This document shows, piece after piece, positions 11,167-26,100 of a DNA stretch of 64,000 nt. The first letter of the stretch is position 1, and each line of letters starts with the position of its first letter. The translations under genes were made by a program, and so were the position numbers. This stretch comes from Tanypteryx hageni (lineage: Eukaryota; Arthropoda; Insecta; Odonata; Petaluridae). Below the pieces are notes generated by a model. The model was given only the letters and a program-made list of their open reading frames with translations. It ran no database searches and was not told the origin of the DNA. The DNA lies in NCBI GenBank assembly GCA_028673005.1, contig CM054117.1, positions 31,096,561 through 31,160,560 of the forward strand, read 5' to 3'.

Positions 11167-14100
11167 AAATAAAATCCCGCATTGGCTGGGACCACATTAA
11201 GCGGGGTTCACCTGTATTAAGGCCATTAGCATAGAGTGACCAGATGAACATATCATAAGAAAAATACTTCCATTATTAAACAATATTTTATGAAAATGAA
11301 GTAAACTATCATTGAAACAAACTATCATCGAAACAAACTATCAGTCCTATAATTGCAACATTAATTTCTTTGACACTTCAGTGTGTGTATAAATATAAAT
11401 ATATTCATACTCAAATATCTAATACTCTGGTCACCCTTAGAGTTCATGCAGCATAACACCTAATATCTTTACACATACTAAAATATAAGAGATATTTTTG
11501 ATCAACATTCATTCACGATACAAATGTGTCTAAAATAGGAATGGAAAAGGATATGACCTTATGTTATGCATGATTTTTATTGATAATAATACATGAAAAA
11601 GGAATGGATATTTTCATGAGTGATTATGACAAATACACAACTATCATGCATGTCCAAAAAGGTATATAATAAAAGAAGAGAAGTGCAAACAAGAACATAA
11701 AAAAACCAGAACCAAATTAAATATCAGAGAAAAATAGCAAGTGAATTAGACGAAAATCCAGGAAAAACAAACAACCCAATAAAACTATAGAGTGACATAA
11801 GCAGAGAACAGCCCGAGGGGTTGAGACCAAGCATATCATTAGGAGAACTTTCACCATAGGGTAATTCATATTGGGGAAAAAAATATTTTTTTAACAAAAA
11901 AGGAGAGTTGAAATATAGCATTCAATATCACCAACTGAGAAGCTCTAGGGAGGAAAGGGCTCCCATTGCCAAACGCACTCCATTCCCTATGCCAGTGATT
12001 GTATATTAGGGTGGCCCAAAAAAATCTAAAGTTTAAAATGTTACGATCGATCCCCCTAAAAGGTTTCCTTCTGACGTCAAAATGTCACCTTTGAATATTG
12101 ATATCAAAAGGCCACCTCTATGTAATAATTAATAAGGAGCAACATTTAATGATGCAATTAGGATAATAAGTACATTTTTAAAATGTAATTTTCAAAAACA
12201 ACTTTTGTACTTTTATTTAATGTACATAATCACGAGACATTTGACTGCTCGGGCCGTTATATTACATGAACTTCCTCGAAAACTCCTTAGGGTATCAGTT
12301 TCTTTAAACATTTGCTTTATCAACCAATATGTTAATAGTTTTCCAAGAATACTGAAGTGCATTATTTAATTTTTTTTAAACAATGAATTTTATAATACTC
12401 GAAGAAAGCTGTTGGTACTGTGTACCATTGAGTAATGCCAGAAAAATGCACTATGCATGAGCGTGTATATATTATTTTCAAAAACTAGGACAAAATCATT
12501 TAATGTCTACATTTTGAAAGAATAAATTTCCTATTAGTTTTAATGTGAGGAATTTTTCCTCCAAATTATTAATGTGACTTAACAGTGTCTCACAAAACAT
12601 TTCAAAACATGTTAGAATTTTACAGTGCTTTCCACAAATATATTTAATCTACCAATAAGATTATAACCTAGCTATAATTCAACTGAACATGCAGAAAATA
12701 AGACATTTAAATAAATATCTACCAATGATCATATAAGCACATTCTATATGTTGCAATACAGAATATCCAAAAAAGATCTGATAAAGTCAAAACACTTCAA
12801 GTTGTATCACTTTTACAACTTGATGAATAAAAATGAATTCAATTAGAAATACAGTAGGAATAAAATGATATTTTCAGATAGATCAATTTTATTGATATGA
12901 ATATCAGATCTTTAATAGATCTTACAAAAAACTTAAATTTTATGGCATAGAGTAAAAGGAAATTATCTTCATGCACTACCTTATATGATGCACTAAATAC
13001 ACCTTACCTGGAATTTGATGAATTACTTGTTCATAACCAATTACTAAAGTGCTACATAACTATTCAACTTAAAAATAAAGGTAACTGATGAAGATATAAA
13101 CTCAATTAAAATTTTACTTAGGTATACTGTATTTACTCGCATATAAGCCGCCACTGCATATAAGCCAAACCCAGGGTTTTTCAACATCGAAAATAGAAAA
13201 AAGTTTTTAGAAAGTCAATTATCCTTCTCAGCTGACTTTGCCCGGATCCAACTCAAGAAATTCATAATTTTACTCCTCTTCTTTCCACCCTCTTCTAATA
13301 AGTAAGAAAGCGAAGAAAAATAAAGCAGAAAAAATATCGTACCGCATTGTCCCGAATATATTTTTTTTCCAAAAAATGAAATTTTAAAAGTAGCCCCCAC
13401 GTTATATTCAAGTACTAGTTATTTTAAAAGATCGTAAAATCGTGTTTCGAAAAATCACCGTACATTCCAAGTCTGTGTACAGGATACAAGATACTTGTTA
13501 CATTGTATACACATTAGGCGTACGTTACATTGTACTTGAAAAGCATTCGAGGCGAGAATAGATCGAGTTCAGTCAGCGGCTGAACCCCTGGTAATTTATA
13601 CTGTATTACCGTAAAAATACTGCATTTACTCAGTGACCCAGTAATTTGTGAGCACTGGAGTTTGTGCTGAAGTTGCGCTGAGTTGAATCAAACCAATCAA
13701 ATACCTCGAGGCTACATTATAAGCTCCGCAAGAGTCTAGAAGTAATAATCAGGCAAGGCAGTCACTTCAAACATTGCGAAAAGATACCATGTATTGAAAA
13801 TATCGCTCCGATGTTGATTTTGTCCATACTGAATTCTAGAAGATATCACGAAAGCTATCCAACAGCTTCTAACCAAAAATAACAAAAGTGGAAATCGAAA
13901 TATTATATTCAGAATAACCTATTTTGAATTTTTTTTGCATCGCATTCACTTATAAGCCACACCATTTTTTAAATGAAAATTTTGGAAAAAAAGTGCAGCT
14001 TATACGCGAGTAAATACGGTATTTTATATAAGAAATTATCAAGTTACAAAATATATATACTAACTCATAAACAGTACTCCCAACCACCTCGACTACTATA

Positions 14101-17100
14101 AAAATAACCCAGTTCTGCTACAAATAATATAAATCAATCAAGAGCTGATCACATAATTTTTTCTTTAGAAGGAATGGTTAGAATTACAGTAATTTTTATG
14201 ATGTGAATTTTCAAACAGGCAAATGCACAAATCCTATCTACTAAATCCACTCATTTATAATATAAAATAAATATGTCAGCCTCAAAGGAAATTAATCAGC
14301 ATGAAATTCATGTTTGCCTTTCGTTGGGAACAAATAAGTGATGGTGGTTGTCTCAATACTGGCCAAAAATCCTTCTCTGCCCCACTGGTACAGGTTGAGA
14401 ATTATGATAACAGGACTTGACAAGTTATCTTTCAAAATTCATATTACCCATTACACATTTAAAAAAGGATTGATTTCATGAGGCCTGAGTAACAGTCGAC
14501 ATATTTTACTGGAACTCATATATATTCTTGTTAATTTCTCTATTGAACAACTTCTTATCAACTTCTCGAGTGATAACACCAATGATCACAAAAAATAAAA
14601 ATTTTAATGGCAATAATTACCAAAATGCAGATAACTGAGAAATTCAAACATTCCCACATACCTGAGATTCTCCATCAATTCCACCAGGAGCAGTACCTCC
14701 AGTAAGCACAGTTGAAGTTGACCTCACCTCTTGGGTAACTACTCTTTGCTCTTGATGTGTAGCACTTGTGCTTGTTGTGTGGGCAAATGTCTTTTCTTCT
14801 ATCTGAAAACCAAATACAATAGGAAATTATTACAAATGTGCCTAAATCATTAATAATTAAGTCAACATATTTTCACATCTTTATAGGCCAATATTTCATC
14901 ATTTTCATCCCAAGTAGATCTTTTGTTAAACTTTTATAAGAGTTAAGATAAAGATGCAAAGAAACATGAAAAATATTGTAGCATACAATTCAAACACTTA
15001 GAGCAAGATTCTATTGACTAACATTTCCATCAAGCAGCATTTCAATCTAAGCTAGTCTGCCATAACAATAAGCTTTAATTTCAATATTAGTGGAGTAAAA
15101 CTTATTATTATAATAAAATGCAAATGGATTTATGAAATGTTAAAATGACAAGACAATAATTTCAAAACTTAAAAAATCTATAAAACAAAAACATGTGCAT
15201 TCACAAACACTACTCAATTCACTGTTCCAAGTACATCACCTTTTTGAACTTTGCAAATAATTGGTTCCGGAAAACGGATGCGAAATGCAAATTCACGAAG
15301 TGCAAGGCCTATTTTCCCATAAGATGCAATGTTATTACGGTTCCTAGTCAACCAAAAAAATTCACTTTTTTATCATAAATAATGCAGTTTAACCAAGAAT
15401 AAAAGAAAACGTTACAGCAACATAACAGCAATGAAAACCTAGCATTATTAAGTGAAAAAATTCTTTTGATTATCTTCGAAACACATAATAGCAAATGAAA
15501 ACCTAGCATTACAAAGCAATTAACTTTTTTCTGCAATTGTCCAGTTTACCTACAACACATTTTCGCATGCGATTTTCGATCTTCTTGTCTTCATTCCAAG
15601 GAAATTCTTTAAATTCAATTGATGAACTACTGAAATGGAATGTTGTGTGATAAACAGATGTATTCTTGGGTTCTGCAACAAACATTTCCAAGCCACAAAA
15701 AGACACTAGCATTAATAAATGGTAACATTTCTTTTAATAATTACGTTTGAAATGCGTAACAGAAACTCAAAACCTAGCGTAGAAAGTGATAACATATCTT
15801 TTAACTGTTCAAAATATGTCACAAAAAATAAAAACAAAGCATTCAAGTGGTAACATATTTTTAGTTATTGCATTCAATATATGTGGCAGAAAATCTTGTT
15901 ACAAGATGATAGCAATTCTTAGATTTATGTACATTAAAAATTTGTAATATAAAATGGAACCCTAACAAAACAAAATAACATTTTCTTAAATTGCATTCAA
16001 AATATGTACAAAGATAAGAGCAAATGAAAACCTTACATTCCAAAATTTACATTTTAAACTAAAATTTCATCATCGATGAAGTTCGGTGAAGTTCAAACTG
16101 AGCTGCAAAATAATTAAGTTGAGAGTTATCATGTTTGTTTACTTCAAAAACTGCTAATAATGAGCATTATAAATATAATATAATAAGCCCTTATCTAGGG
16201 TGCCAAAGTTTAAACTGAACTTCAAAACAAAAATGTAGAGGGAGTTCATGCTTGTTGCATCACAAATGCATGACACACAATACAAATAATCGTCGCGAAA
16301 CAAGTAATAGTCATAAAAAATTTTGTCATGAAGTGCAAATTTGCAAACCACAAGCACGCAAAGTTCAAAAAGGTGGTGCATAGAAAAAGATAGTCTAATG
16401 ATATTTGTCACCTTCAACGAGTACCAATCCATCTGGTAGTTAAGCAAGAATTGACTCATGATCAGACTCCTTAAATGCAATGAAATCAATAACAGTTGTA
16501 ATGATTACCATGACATTCTCTCTCTCTCTTATAAACTCTGAAAGCAACATTCAATGTAAATATAGGTTGAATAACTTGATTCAGTGAGTGAAACGATTCT
16601 CCTTTTGAGAAGTCAATTAATTAAGGAGATTCTTCTGACCTGGCTTGTCTTAGCATTTTTCTCTTTATCCTCATGTGTAGTGGCTGTCCTCGTAGTAACT
16701 GCTGTTGCAGTCACATAAGGAGAGCCTCCAACTCCTTCTGTACCACTGCCTCCAACCCCACTGCCTGCCTCAGCCTATCTCGGTCAATTATATTGAAGAC
16801 ATTTATTTTAGATATCAAAATATTGTTTTTAATTTATGATTCCTGCTTACTAGTAAGTTACAAAGAATAATAACTCGAAACTGATTAAATTATAGTGGAT
16901 GAAATGAGTCTTTCCTAGCATGGCATTAAATTCTCAATGAAAACAACACACTATTCAGTCTACATGCAATCTACAAAAAATGCATTTAAAAAAATTGAAC
17001 AATATCGACTAAACAAATTGAATCATAAATATGCAATGCAAACATGATGCAGTTAAATATTAAGTTATGGAATAATGATAAATATATTACTGCATTCAAA

Positions 17101-20100
17101 TAAGCAAAAAATCAGCAAAAGCCAACCATATAAACAAAAATTAAAACATTCCAAAATTTAAATACTGTAGGCTTATATTACTAAAGCACTACAAAAAGCT
17201 TCATTAAATATTTACACAAAAACAACATTATGTATAAATAATAATTCAAATAAAAATTTCAAAATTTTTAGATATACTCCAGTTTATATTTTTGAAAAAG
17301 TTTTATTCAAATACCTGAAATGACGTGAATATATTGCTAAATGTATGTATAATCAAAATTTGTTTAACTATAAAAATTTAAAAAGATTTTTTAAAATTTA
17401 ATAAACTTAAGTGTACTATTCACCTCATGAATCAAGTCATCTTTTCATCCAAGACACTACTAAACTCTCCAAAAGACAATTTAAAGCAAAAGGACACTGA
17501 ATGAATTCAATGAAAAATTTAATAGATTTAAGAAAGTATTCATAATCATATTAACAATACAAGAATTTTGAAAAACATGAGGGCGATCCTAAGATGAATG
17601 CCAGGAACAAAAGAGACTTAGAAGTAACATCAGATAAACACCTCCACAAATGCAAATTTAATTAAAATGTTATGTTGGGTATACCTAACAAGGGCACCTA
17701 TAGACATTCTCAAAAATAAATAAAATGGCCTTACCTTATTGACATGAGTGGAGACTACATAGGCACCAGAGCCACCTGGTGTCAAATCCTCCACTTTTTC
17801 CTCTATATTTTGGGTAACTCCCTCAGAGTCGTGAACAACAGTTTGCTTGGTAGTTGTTTTCACAATTTTTGGAACAGTGGCTTTAATCCCAATTTTGGCA
17901 GTGGAAGTAAGGTCCCTGAGCGCTCCCTCTCTTCCTTCTCCATATTCTGATAAATCACTGCTGTCATCACTACCTATGTCTTCCTCATCAGATACCAGAA
18001 TTGCTCCAGAAGGCACGCCTGCCTTTCCTGCTTGCTTGTCTATCTTTCCTTTTTTCGATTTCTTGCCAGGCTTCCCTTCTTCCTCATAATTCTTTTTATT
18101 ACCATCCCCAACAACACCCGCTGTCTGATTTGGTGTACTACTAACCAGACCTGCTTTATTGTAATGTTCATTATTTTGTGTGAGTGCTCCTCTGCCTAAA
18201 CCATTTGCAGAATGACTTGCAGGGTCAGCCTTTTGATAAGCAGTAGATTCGATTACCACACCAGTAACTTGACTTCCACTCTGGGGCTTTCCAGCTCTAC
18301 GGACGGCCATCGGTGAACCTTCACCAGAAAATGTTTCAGGAGCAGTTTCAGGTATTTTAGAGCCTCCTTTTTCCTTACGGATAGCCGATTCAACATAAGT
18401 AATTCCAGGGGTTGTGATTTTCGACGGATCCTCCTGACCAGATAAGGCCATAGCTGCTGCAGCTTTCTTTTTCTCTGCACTTTCGACGACACGCTGGTCT
18501 TCCCCTGGAGCATAGTTAAATGCCAGACCTGTGGCCCGTTTCCCAGATGTAGGAGATTTATGAGTTTCAGAAGTCGAGTTGGGTCTCGATGTATTTTCTC
18601 CAGCTAGTGGATCCTTTCCCTCGTATGAAAAGCCTTGCTGGAGAAACAGCCGGTGGCGACGTGCACCTGGCGATTCCTCGAGCTCTCCATCCTCTGTGAC
18701 ATAATCATACTCACGCGTATAACCTGGGAGTTGAGGAGAACCCTGAGGTGGCCCTCCACCTGGACCAACCTCTCCCACTCCACCATGCCCGCCATTTTCT
18801 TTCCCGCCCTCTTCAACTTCTTCCTTTATTGTCCCCTCCCCTCCTTTCTTCTCCCCTTTCTTGTCACCTTTCTTGTCACCTTTACTACCCGATGAACTCT
18901 TGAACAGGAAACCTGGACTCTACATGACAGAAAGGAAAACATCATGCAATCGAAAATAAATGATAATTCAAAAACATCATGCATTTCTTTCAAATAAAAT
19001 TATAAACGATTCTAAAATAAAACAATAAAGCATGCCATCTTTTAAACCAAAAAATCAATCACTCGACATGCATACGACAGAAAAATATACAACAGAATCG
19101 ATTACTTAATAATACTACCAAAAAATCTAATACATCACATTTTTCTCAAAAGCTTAGTAAACACAAGCAAAGTAAATAATTCAAACAAGCCGCTCAAACT
19201 TCATTCATTGGATAAGATACAGAAACAGTAAAATGTTAGACCTTGATTTTTATTTTCTCTTTCTTTTCTTTCTCCTTTTTCTCCTTCTTGTCCTTCTTCT
19301 TATCCTTGTCTTTTCTGGGTAACGATGAAGACCCTGATGTTTCCAAAGATTCATCTCCATCCTCACCTTCTGGCTCACCGTCCTCATGTCTGCCATTTTC
19401 ATCTATGATCTTATTTCCATCACCGTCTTTTTTCATATCTCCTGCATGTTTTTTATCTTTCTCTTCTGATTCTTTGTCTTTCTTCTTCTTCCCAAAACCT
19501 AATGCACCTGGAGGAAGAACAGCAACCCCTCCCACCGGTTTCTGTAACACAAAAAAGAAACATTATTAGATGCCTTCCTTAAATGATATTTTTAGACAAA
19601 ATGGCAATTCCTAAAATATTTATAAAAAATACCGATGTAATACTATGATGTTCTCATGTGAGATGTGCCTTATAAAGCAAATACTCTTACAATGAAGGAA
19701 ATAAAAATAAAAATGATGTTGAATTCAAGCTTGTCATGTTTTAATAACAAATAATGGCAGAACTTCCTGTATACTTAAGAATACGAATTTTATTTTAAAT
19801 TGGCCTTTTTACCATATAAAAATACACTACTCCCCCGATATCCACAAGGGATGTGTTCTGTAAAAACGTCGCAGATACTCTGCCTTATGTTTACATTATA
19901 TCTTAGGATAGGGTCACCATACAAAAGAAGTAATTTCAACAAATTTTATGCGCTATTTAGGCTTATTTTTACTGGTAATAGTACTAGATAATATCACCTA
20001 TATGAATTTGAAGAATATTTCATCAGTTACATCCGTTCCGGTTTGTCTCAAGTTGGGGATCCTCATACAGTAATTAACGAAGAATAATTGAATTTGTGCA

Positions 20101-23100
20101 TTTTTATGAAAGAAATCATATTACATTGAGTAAATTACTATTAGCATCGTATTTTTCTAGGGATAAAAGAAATAATAACCTTGCGTATCTGCGTTATTTT
20201 TACCTTTCCTTTGAGAACTACGAACTGTTACCTACGTTCTTAGTTCTAAAAGGAAAACTAAAATATTAAATACTATATTATATACTGTAAAAGAATATGA
20301 CTCAGATACTATAATTATATACCGATTACTGGTTATCTGAGAGATACTGCTATTAAAATTAAAAAGGTTTCCTAATACATATTTATTGCCAAGTCACGGC
20401 ATATGTAGTAAATAGCATAGGACATTTGAATAAAATTAGGACATGGCAAGATTGTGAAATTCTTGAATTTATAAAAATTAAGCTCTTACAGTCGAAGTGA
20501 ATACAATTTCGAAGATTTAGAATAATTGTGTAGTAATTTTCTTACAACTAAAAGCGATTCTACTCCTTCTAATGTCTGAAATAACAATAGTGAAAGCGAA
20601 CATCCAATCAAAAGAAAATGGAAAACTAAACTTGATAATAATGATTTTAATTGGAAAAGTCAAAATTATTTTTACAATTTTTATTTTATCATTTCTTATG
20701 TGTACAATAAATAATCTTAAATGTTCTATTTTTACTTATTAATGGCTACTAAACAAAATGTTTGTAAAAAAACCCAGTCCTTAAAGAGGTTATGTAAAAT
20801 AACGTTCGCAGATATGCGAGTCCTTGCTCGCGAATACGTGAATTCGCAGATACTCAGATCGCGGATAATGGGGGAGTAGTGTAATTAAAAACTACTTTAA
20901 ATAATTTTAATGATGCTTTTTTAGTTAAAGATTGTTAAATGTTTCACTTTTATAATATTTCATAACTGATTATTAATGAAACACGAGTAAACAGTGTTTG
21001 CTTCAATGGCAAAACTATTATAAAAATTATTACTGATGTAATTTATACAGTAAATTATATCATTGTAATGGGTTGTTCTCTTGATACAAATATTTTCAGA
21101 TAATACAGTGGGTCTCTGGTATTCGCATATTCAGTATTCACCATTTCACTTATTCATCATTCATGTATTATGGAACAATGTTTTGGTATCTGAAGTTTTT
21201 CGGTTCACTTATTCGTCACTCAGGCTACATGCCCTGGTGGAGTAAGAAGTTGACACGCATGCTACTTGTTCAACAGTGACTGCCTCATTAAACTAGTTTT
21301 ATTTTGTTTTCTGGTCTATTTTGTTTATCTTTTGCTATTGATAATGAATACACTATGTTGGTAAATACTTTTTTATTCATTGTAACTCATGTACGGAAGT
21401 GAGCTAATACACCATCTTACGATCTTCTGTGTTATTACGCACCAGCATCAAATGCTTTTCTTGGAATTGTGTCGTGAACATTGCATCCAAAATTTTTGCA
21501 AGTTTTATTCAGCAATATCTGTGTTTATCCTTGTCATAATGTTTTCCATTCGTATTTATGTAATTTTAAGTTATTTACATTTATATTAAGATTGGGCAAT
21601 GTTCAGTGTATGTACCGTCCTGTATATTAACCCTTTCATGACTGAAACACCTGTAAAGAGACTTGTTTTCTTAGTTTGGGTGTCATAGGGTACAGTGGCA
21701 ATGACTAAAACCTATTCTCCCTTATTACATGAAATCTTATGAGAGAAAATTCCACTATTTCATCAAATTAGTGGCGAATCAGAACATAACTCCTCATTAT
21801 ATTTTCATGGGGAAAAATTCACCGGTATTCGCTATTCCAGCATTTGCGACCATTTTCTGGTATGTAATGCCCAAAAATAATGGAGACCCACTGCATCATT
21901 CAATACTCAAAAACATAAAATGAAGGTGAAATTAAAAACAACTTTCTCCCAAAAAACTTATTCTTACTTGAACAGCAAGTTTATGAATTAAAAGGTTACT
22001 GATATCTGACATGAAAAATCTCTACCACGTTTCTGAAAATGTAATCAATGCAATTGTTTATACTAAATATAACTTTTTATCACAAAAATAAAATCGTGCA
22101 ACTCTATTTCCAGGACCAAACTACAACCAGTTAACCATTTTATATCCAAAGCTATATGTTCAGCCACATATTAACTAAACTAAAGGCCACACCAGTAGTT
22201 TAACTAAACTTCCTGTCACAGACTACTGCTGAAACTGCAATGTAAACACTTTTTTCCAATTTTATCTCTCATGTTGTTTTACATCAACATTTAATGAAAA
22301 ATGATTTAAATATTTGTTTAAAAAGACAAACAAATGGGATTTAGGTAAATAAATGATAAATTCAATTTTTATAAACCAATCTATGGAAATTTTCTACTTC
22401 CACCATAAATTTTACTAAAACAAGTACTGCACAGTTAACGACAAAAACAAATATCTCATCTAAGGCACATAAAACACCATCTATTATGTCTATTTTAAAA
22501 ACATCTTTAAGATAAAAAATATCAGATTTCATCTGCCCAATCAAAAATGCTGTTTTTACCTAACTTTCTAAGTTTATATCATTACAGAAACAATTTGACG
22601 TACTAGTACTGTATTTATCCAAATATATTTGAATCTGAATATAAGATGATTCCCCTCCATTACAACTTCCTATTTAAAGAAAAATTGTAAAGTGATAATT
22701 AGCAGTAATGCTTTTCTTTGAGTCACAATATGAAATATTTCAGTTTTTATTTTAACCTGCTATCATGCCGTAACTCAACAACTCAATTTTTTGATAGTTG
22801 TGATACCATTATCATTTCTCAAATGATCATCTGTATTTCATTATGAACTCTTGGAAATTTTAAAATAAAATGCTGTGATGCTTGCAAAATCTGTACTTGA
22901 TTTATACGATTATGATCTCCTTAACTTCTGGAGAAATTTTTCTGAGGTAACATTCTACTTAGGTGATCCCATACAATGCTAAATTATAGCATATAGTGTA
23001 TCAAATTTAGGCCAATACTTTTATTATAAGATATAATTCTTATTGTGGGCACTGAAGTTAATATTACCGACTCTGAAGTAAAAACATTGACAAGCGATTT

Positions 23101-26100
23101 TATAATATGCAAATATGACCATTAGTTTTCCAAATGCTAAAATAAGAAAAAAACCTTATATTCAGGTAAATACAGTACATTAAAGTTGATCATGGAAGAT
23201 GCAAAACAAACATTCTAATCCAAATAATCAAATATGTCAGCACTAAAAACAGCATAGCAGATACATTACTAACTCATAATGGTAAACCTAATCTCAATGA
23301 TTACCCACAAAACAAAAACCCTTGCAAGTTTAAGCTACGGTAAAACATTATGATTCACATTACTGATTTCATCAGCTCAAATATAAGAATCACACCATCT
23401 TGTGCACAGAAAATACCACAGTACAAATTCTACAGCCAAAATATTATTATTAAAAACTCCTAAAAATATGAAAAACAATCATTAGAAAATCTACTAGGCA
23501 AGATGCCATGCTGCTGCCTTGGTCAGGTGAGCCTTTACAGAGATCCAAACTCAAACACAAGCACAATATAAAAACCTGCAAAATTAAAATTTGAATATTT
23601 AGTAATAAATAGGGACCAGAGGCAGAAAAAATAAAAACCATTATTTATACCAATAAGATGAAAAGAAAAAGCTGTTTTAGATGCAAACATACAATAGATA
23701 GTTCATAAAAGAAATCTAAGCTCACTTTAAGTTCTGCAATTACATAACCAAAGAAGAACTCACAGTATATGCATGCGGAGAACAATGGAATTTTTTAAGG
23801 AAGTGGGATTTTTTTAAAGAAATTGGAATGAAGTCTTTTTCCTGAATGTTTTTACATAAGCTCAAAGCACCACACTTAAAGGAAAGATAATGGTAAATTC
23901 TTTCATAAACTTTAATGAAAGAAAAAAGTCACAAGACAAAACAGGGAAAACTTTTAGCAATCCCGACTAAACACAATTTTGTACACCTCAACATCAGTTC
24001 AATAACGACACAAAGAATTACTATGTAACCAGTTTAGATACACTAAATGAGATGTAATCAAATCTAAGGAACGATTGCAAAAGAAACTTTTGTATAATTT
24101 GTCTACATATTACCATCATCTTCAAGACAATTTAAAAACTAACTGATAATACCCAATGACACAAAACCCAGGATACTGGAGATACAAACAAGAGGCTCCA
24201 TATACACCCAACGTATTACTTATAGATGCACTGCATTGTTTGCTACACCTTGCGTCACTGCGTCATGCTGAGGCAATTTATGTAAAATTTGCTATAACAC
24301 TTTAAAGCATACAGTTTCTTCCCAAGGTTTTACGTTATTTTTATTCATGTGTAGGAAATAACAGAACCTGAACATAAATGCATGTTCATGTAAAGCAAAT
24401 TATAAATGCTGAGAATAAAACAAGATATATAATGGTCTGAATAAAAAAAGGCTCACAAGCTACACTTAAAGTGAAATAGCTTCAGGTTAGATGTATATGA
24501 AAAGCCATATAAAAATCAAGGAATGCAGAGGCATGTTGAAATTGGAACACAAAAAATTGTAAGTGTAAGCAAAATAAAATTATCCAAAATCCTGACGAAT
24601 TTTTCCAAGGCAAACCCTATCATCCCAAATATTCACTTCATTTTCTGACAACTTCTCAGCATTCTTCTACCTTAGGTTTACCCTCCAAAGGTGCTCCATC
24701 CGGGCCAGTCTGTTTTTGGCCCCGGTGCTGCCTGTCACCCTTCCTCCACTTCCCCCCACTATCCCTCTCCCCTATCTCTTCCCCATCCTCCTCCTCCAGA
24801 TCCTCCTCTGCCTCGTATTCTCCTTCCATGGAACTTGTGGAACTGCCAGAATTGGTGGTAGTGCTGGTCTTCCTTCCAAACTGGACCAAAGTCCCCACAG
24901 AAGTAAGAGGTAACGAGGAGAAAGAGAAGGCCAGAGGCATGGATGAAGGATATAGGGAAGGGAGTGTTAGGAGGGTTACCAAGTGGTCCAGTCGATTTGG
25001 CACCAAAGCATGCCATGAGAGCGTGGAGGATGACAAGGGAACAAGAGGACAGTCCAGATGCACCGGAAGATTGAACGTGGAATGGAGGGATTTAGGGTTA
25101 GTACAATAGCCAAAACTATACATTAAACTTGAAGATGATTAGACATATTATTTGGCAGAGGAGGATATAGGTCTTTCACATCTACTTTTTTTAGCATAAG
25201 AATTTCATTTTCATAAAACAAAAATTATGTGTTGAATCTGAACCAAAAATTATCGACAACATTAAAGTCCAAAATACAAATAATTTTCTACAATTAAAGA
25301 TAAGCAAATACATGTAGATGAGAACTCACTACCTCCCTGATTATGTTTGAAGAATAAGTAATATAAAAGGTGGTTAATTTAAGGTGTGCTGAATATTTAA
25401 TAGCTTTATTAACATAACTTGCATTATGAGAGCCAATCTCAATGACTAAATTCATTACAATGGGAAAATCCAGTCCAATTATTAATTATGAAACACTTAA
25501 TCTATTTAAGACATTTCAAAAATAAAAATATGTAAACAGTAGATTTTAATATCTAAAGTTGTTTAAAAAGGTTTGCTACAAACATGCATAATTATCAAAA
25601 ATTAAGGATGATAAAAGGAAAATAAGGAATATGATTTTGGTTGGCAGTCGAATTTCATCATTCGTTAAAAATTAATTTTTACAATTTGCAGAGAAATAAG
25701 TTTTGATAACCTGATGACTATAAACTGAATAATTCAATTTTATTAAATGATAAAAGTTAGTATGAGATATAACTCGTAAAACTATTTTGTGGAAACCTAA
25801 CTGACATCCTTTCATGAATCTCTTTAACCTTTTGCACTCGTATATCTCGTATGACTTGACACTGCTGATGTTTACAGCATCTTGTAAGTCAAGCCTAGAT
25901 TGACACATCTTTTCAAAAGAAGAATGGGAAGGGATAAGACAATATTTTTCTTAGATCACCTCACAATTGTGTTCATTTTACATCCCAGCCCTGTTAAGGG
26001 TAAGAAGTTTATAGATACAGTAAAACCTCTACATATCAAACCCCTTTATATCGTAAACCTCCATATATCGTACTAATATTTTGGTCCCGAACAGATCCAA

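Larger units (their letters stand above)
10052..11214. mobile_element. TA-flanked DNA element (1,163 bp) with internal (TA)n tracts
   Basis: Ends CAGGTGAGCCCCACTTAAT and (reverse) CAGGTGAACCCCGCTTAAT, with TA outside. An isolated second pogo-like end (TAAGGGGTTTTACTG, ending 10,808) sits inside without a partner. A frame remnant at 10,313-10,026 on the minus strand is not recognised as protein. Confidence 0.82.
9922..14661 (-). other. coracle intron 14-15 (4.7 kb)
   Basis: Contains TA-flanked elements at 10,052-11,214 and 13,137-14,019. The AT-rich DNA at 11,220-13,130 shows only a one-sided transposon-end-like TTAGGGTGGCCCAAAAAAA near 12,007. Confidence 0.8.
19542..24670 (-). other. coracle intron 10-11 (5.1 kb)
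   Basis: AT-rich. It contains three TA-flanked short elements (19,825; 21,106; 22,609). Nothing else is recognised in 23,180-24,650. Confidence 0.6.

Noticed and set aside
11724..11921. 65-codon minus-strand frame in coracle intron 14-15
   Set aside because: No splice signals in phase, no 4.1-like residues, hydrophobic chance-like composition.
12003..12060. Transposon-end-like TTAGGGTGGCCCAAAAAAA
   Set aside because: No matching inverted end found nearby, so no element can be delimited.
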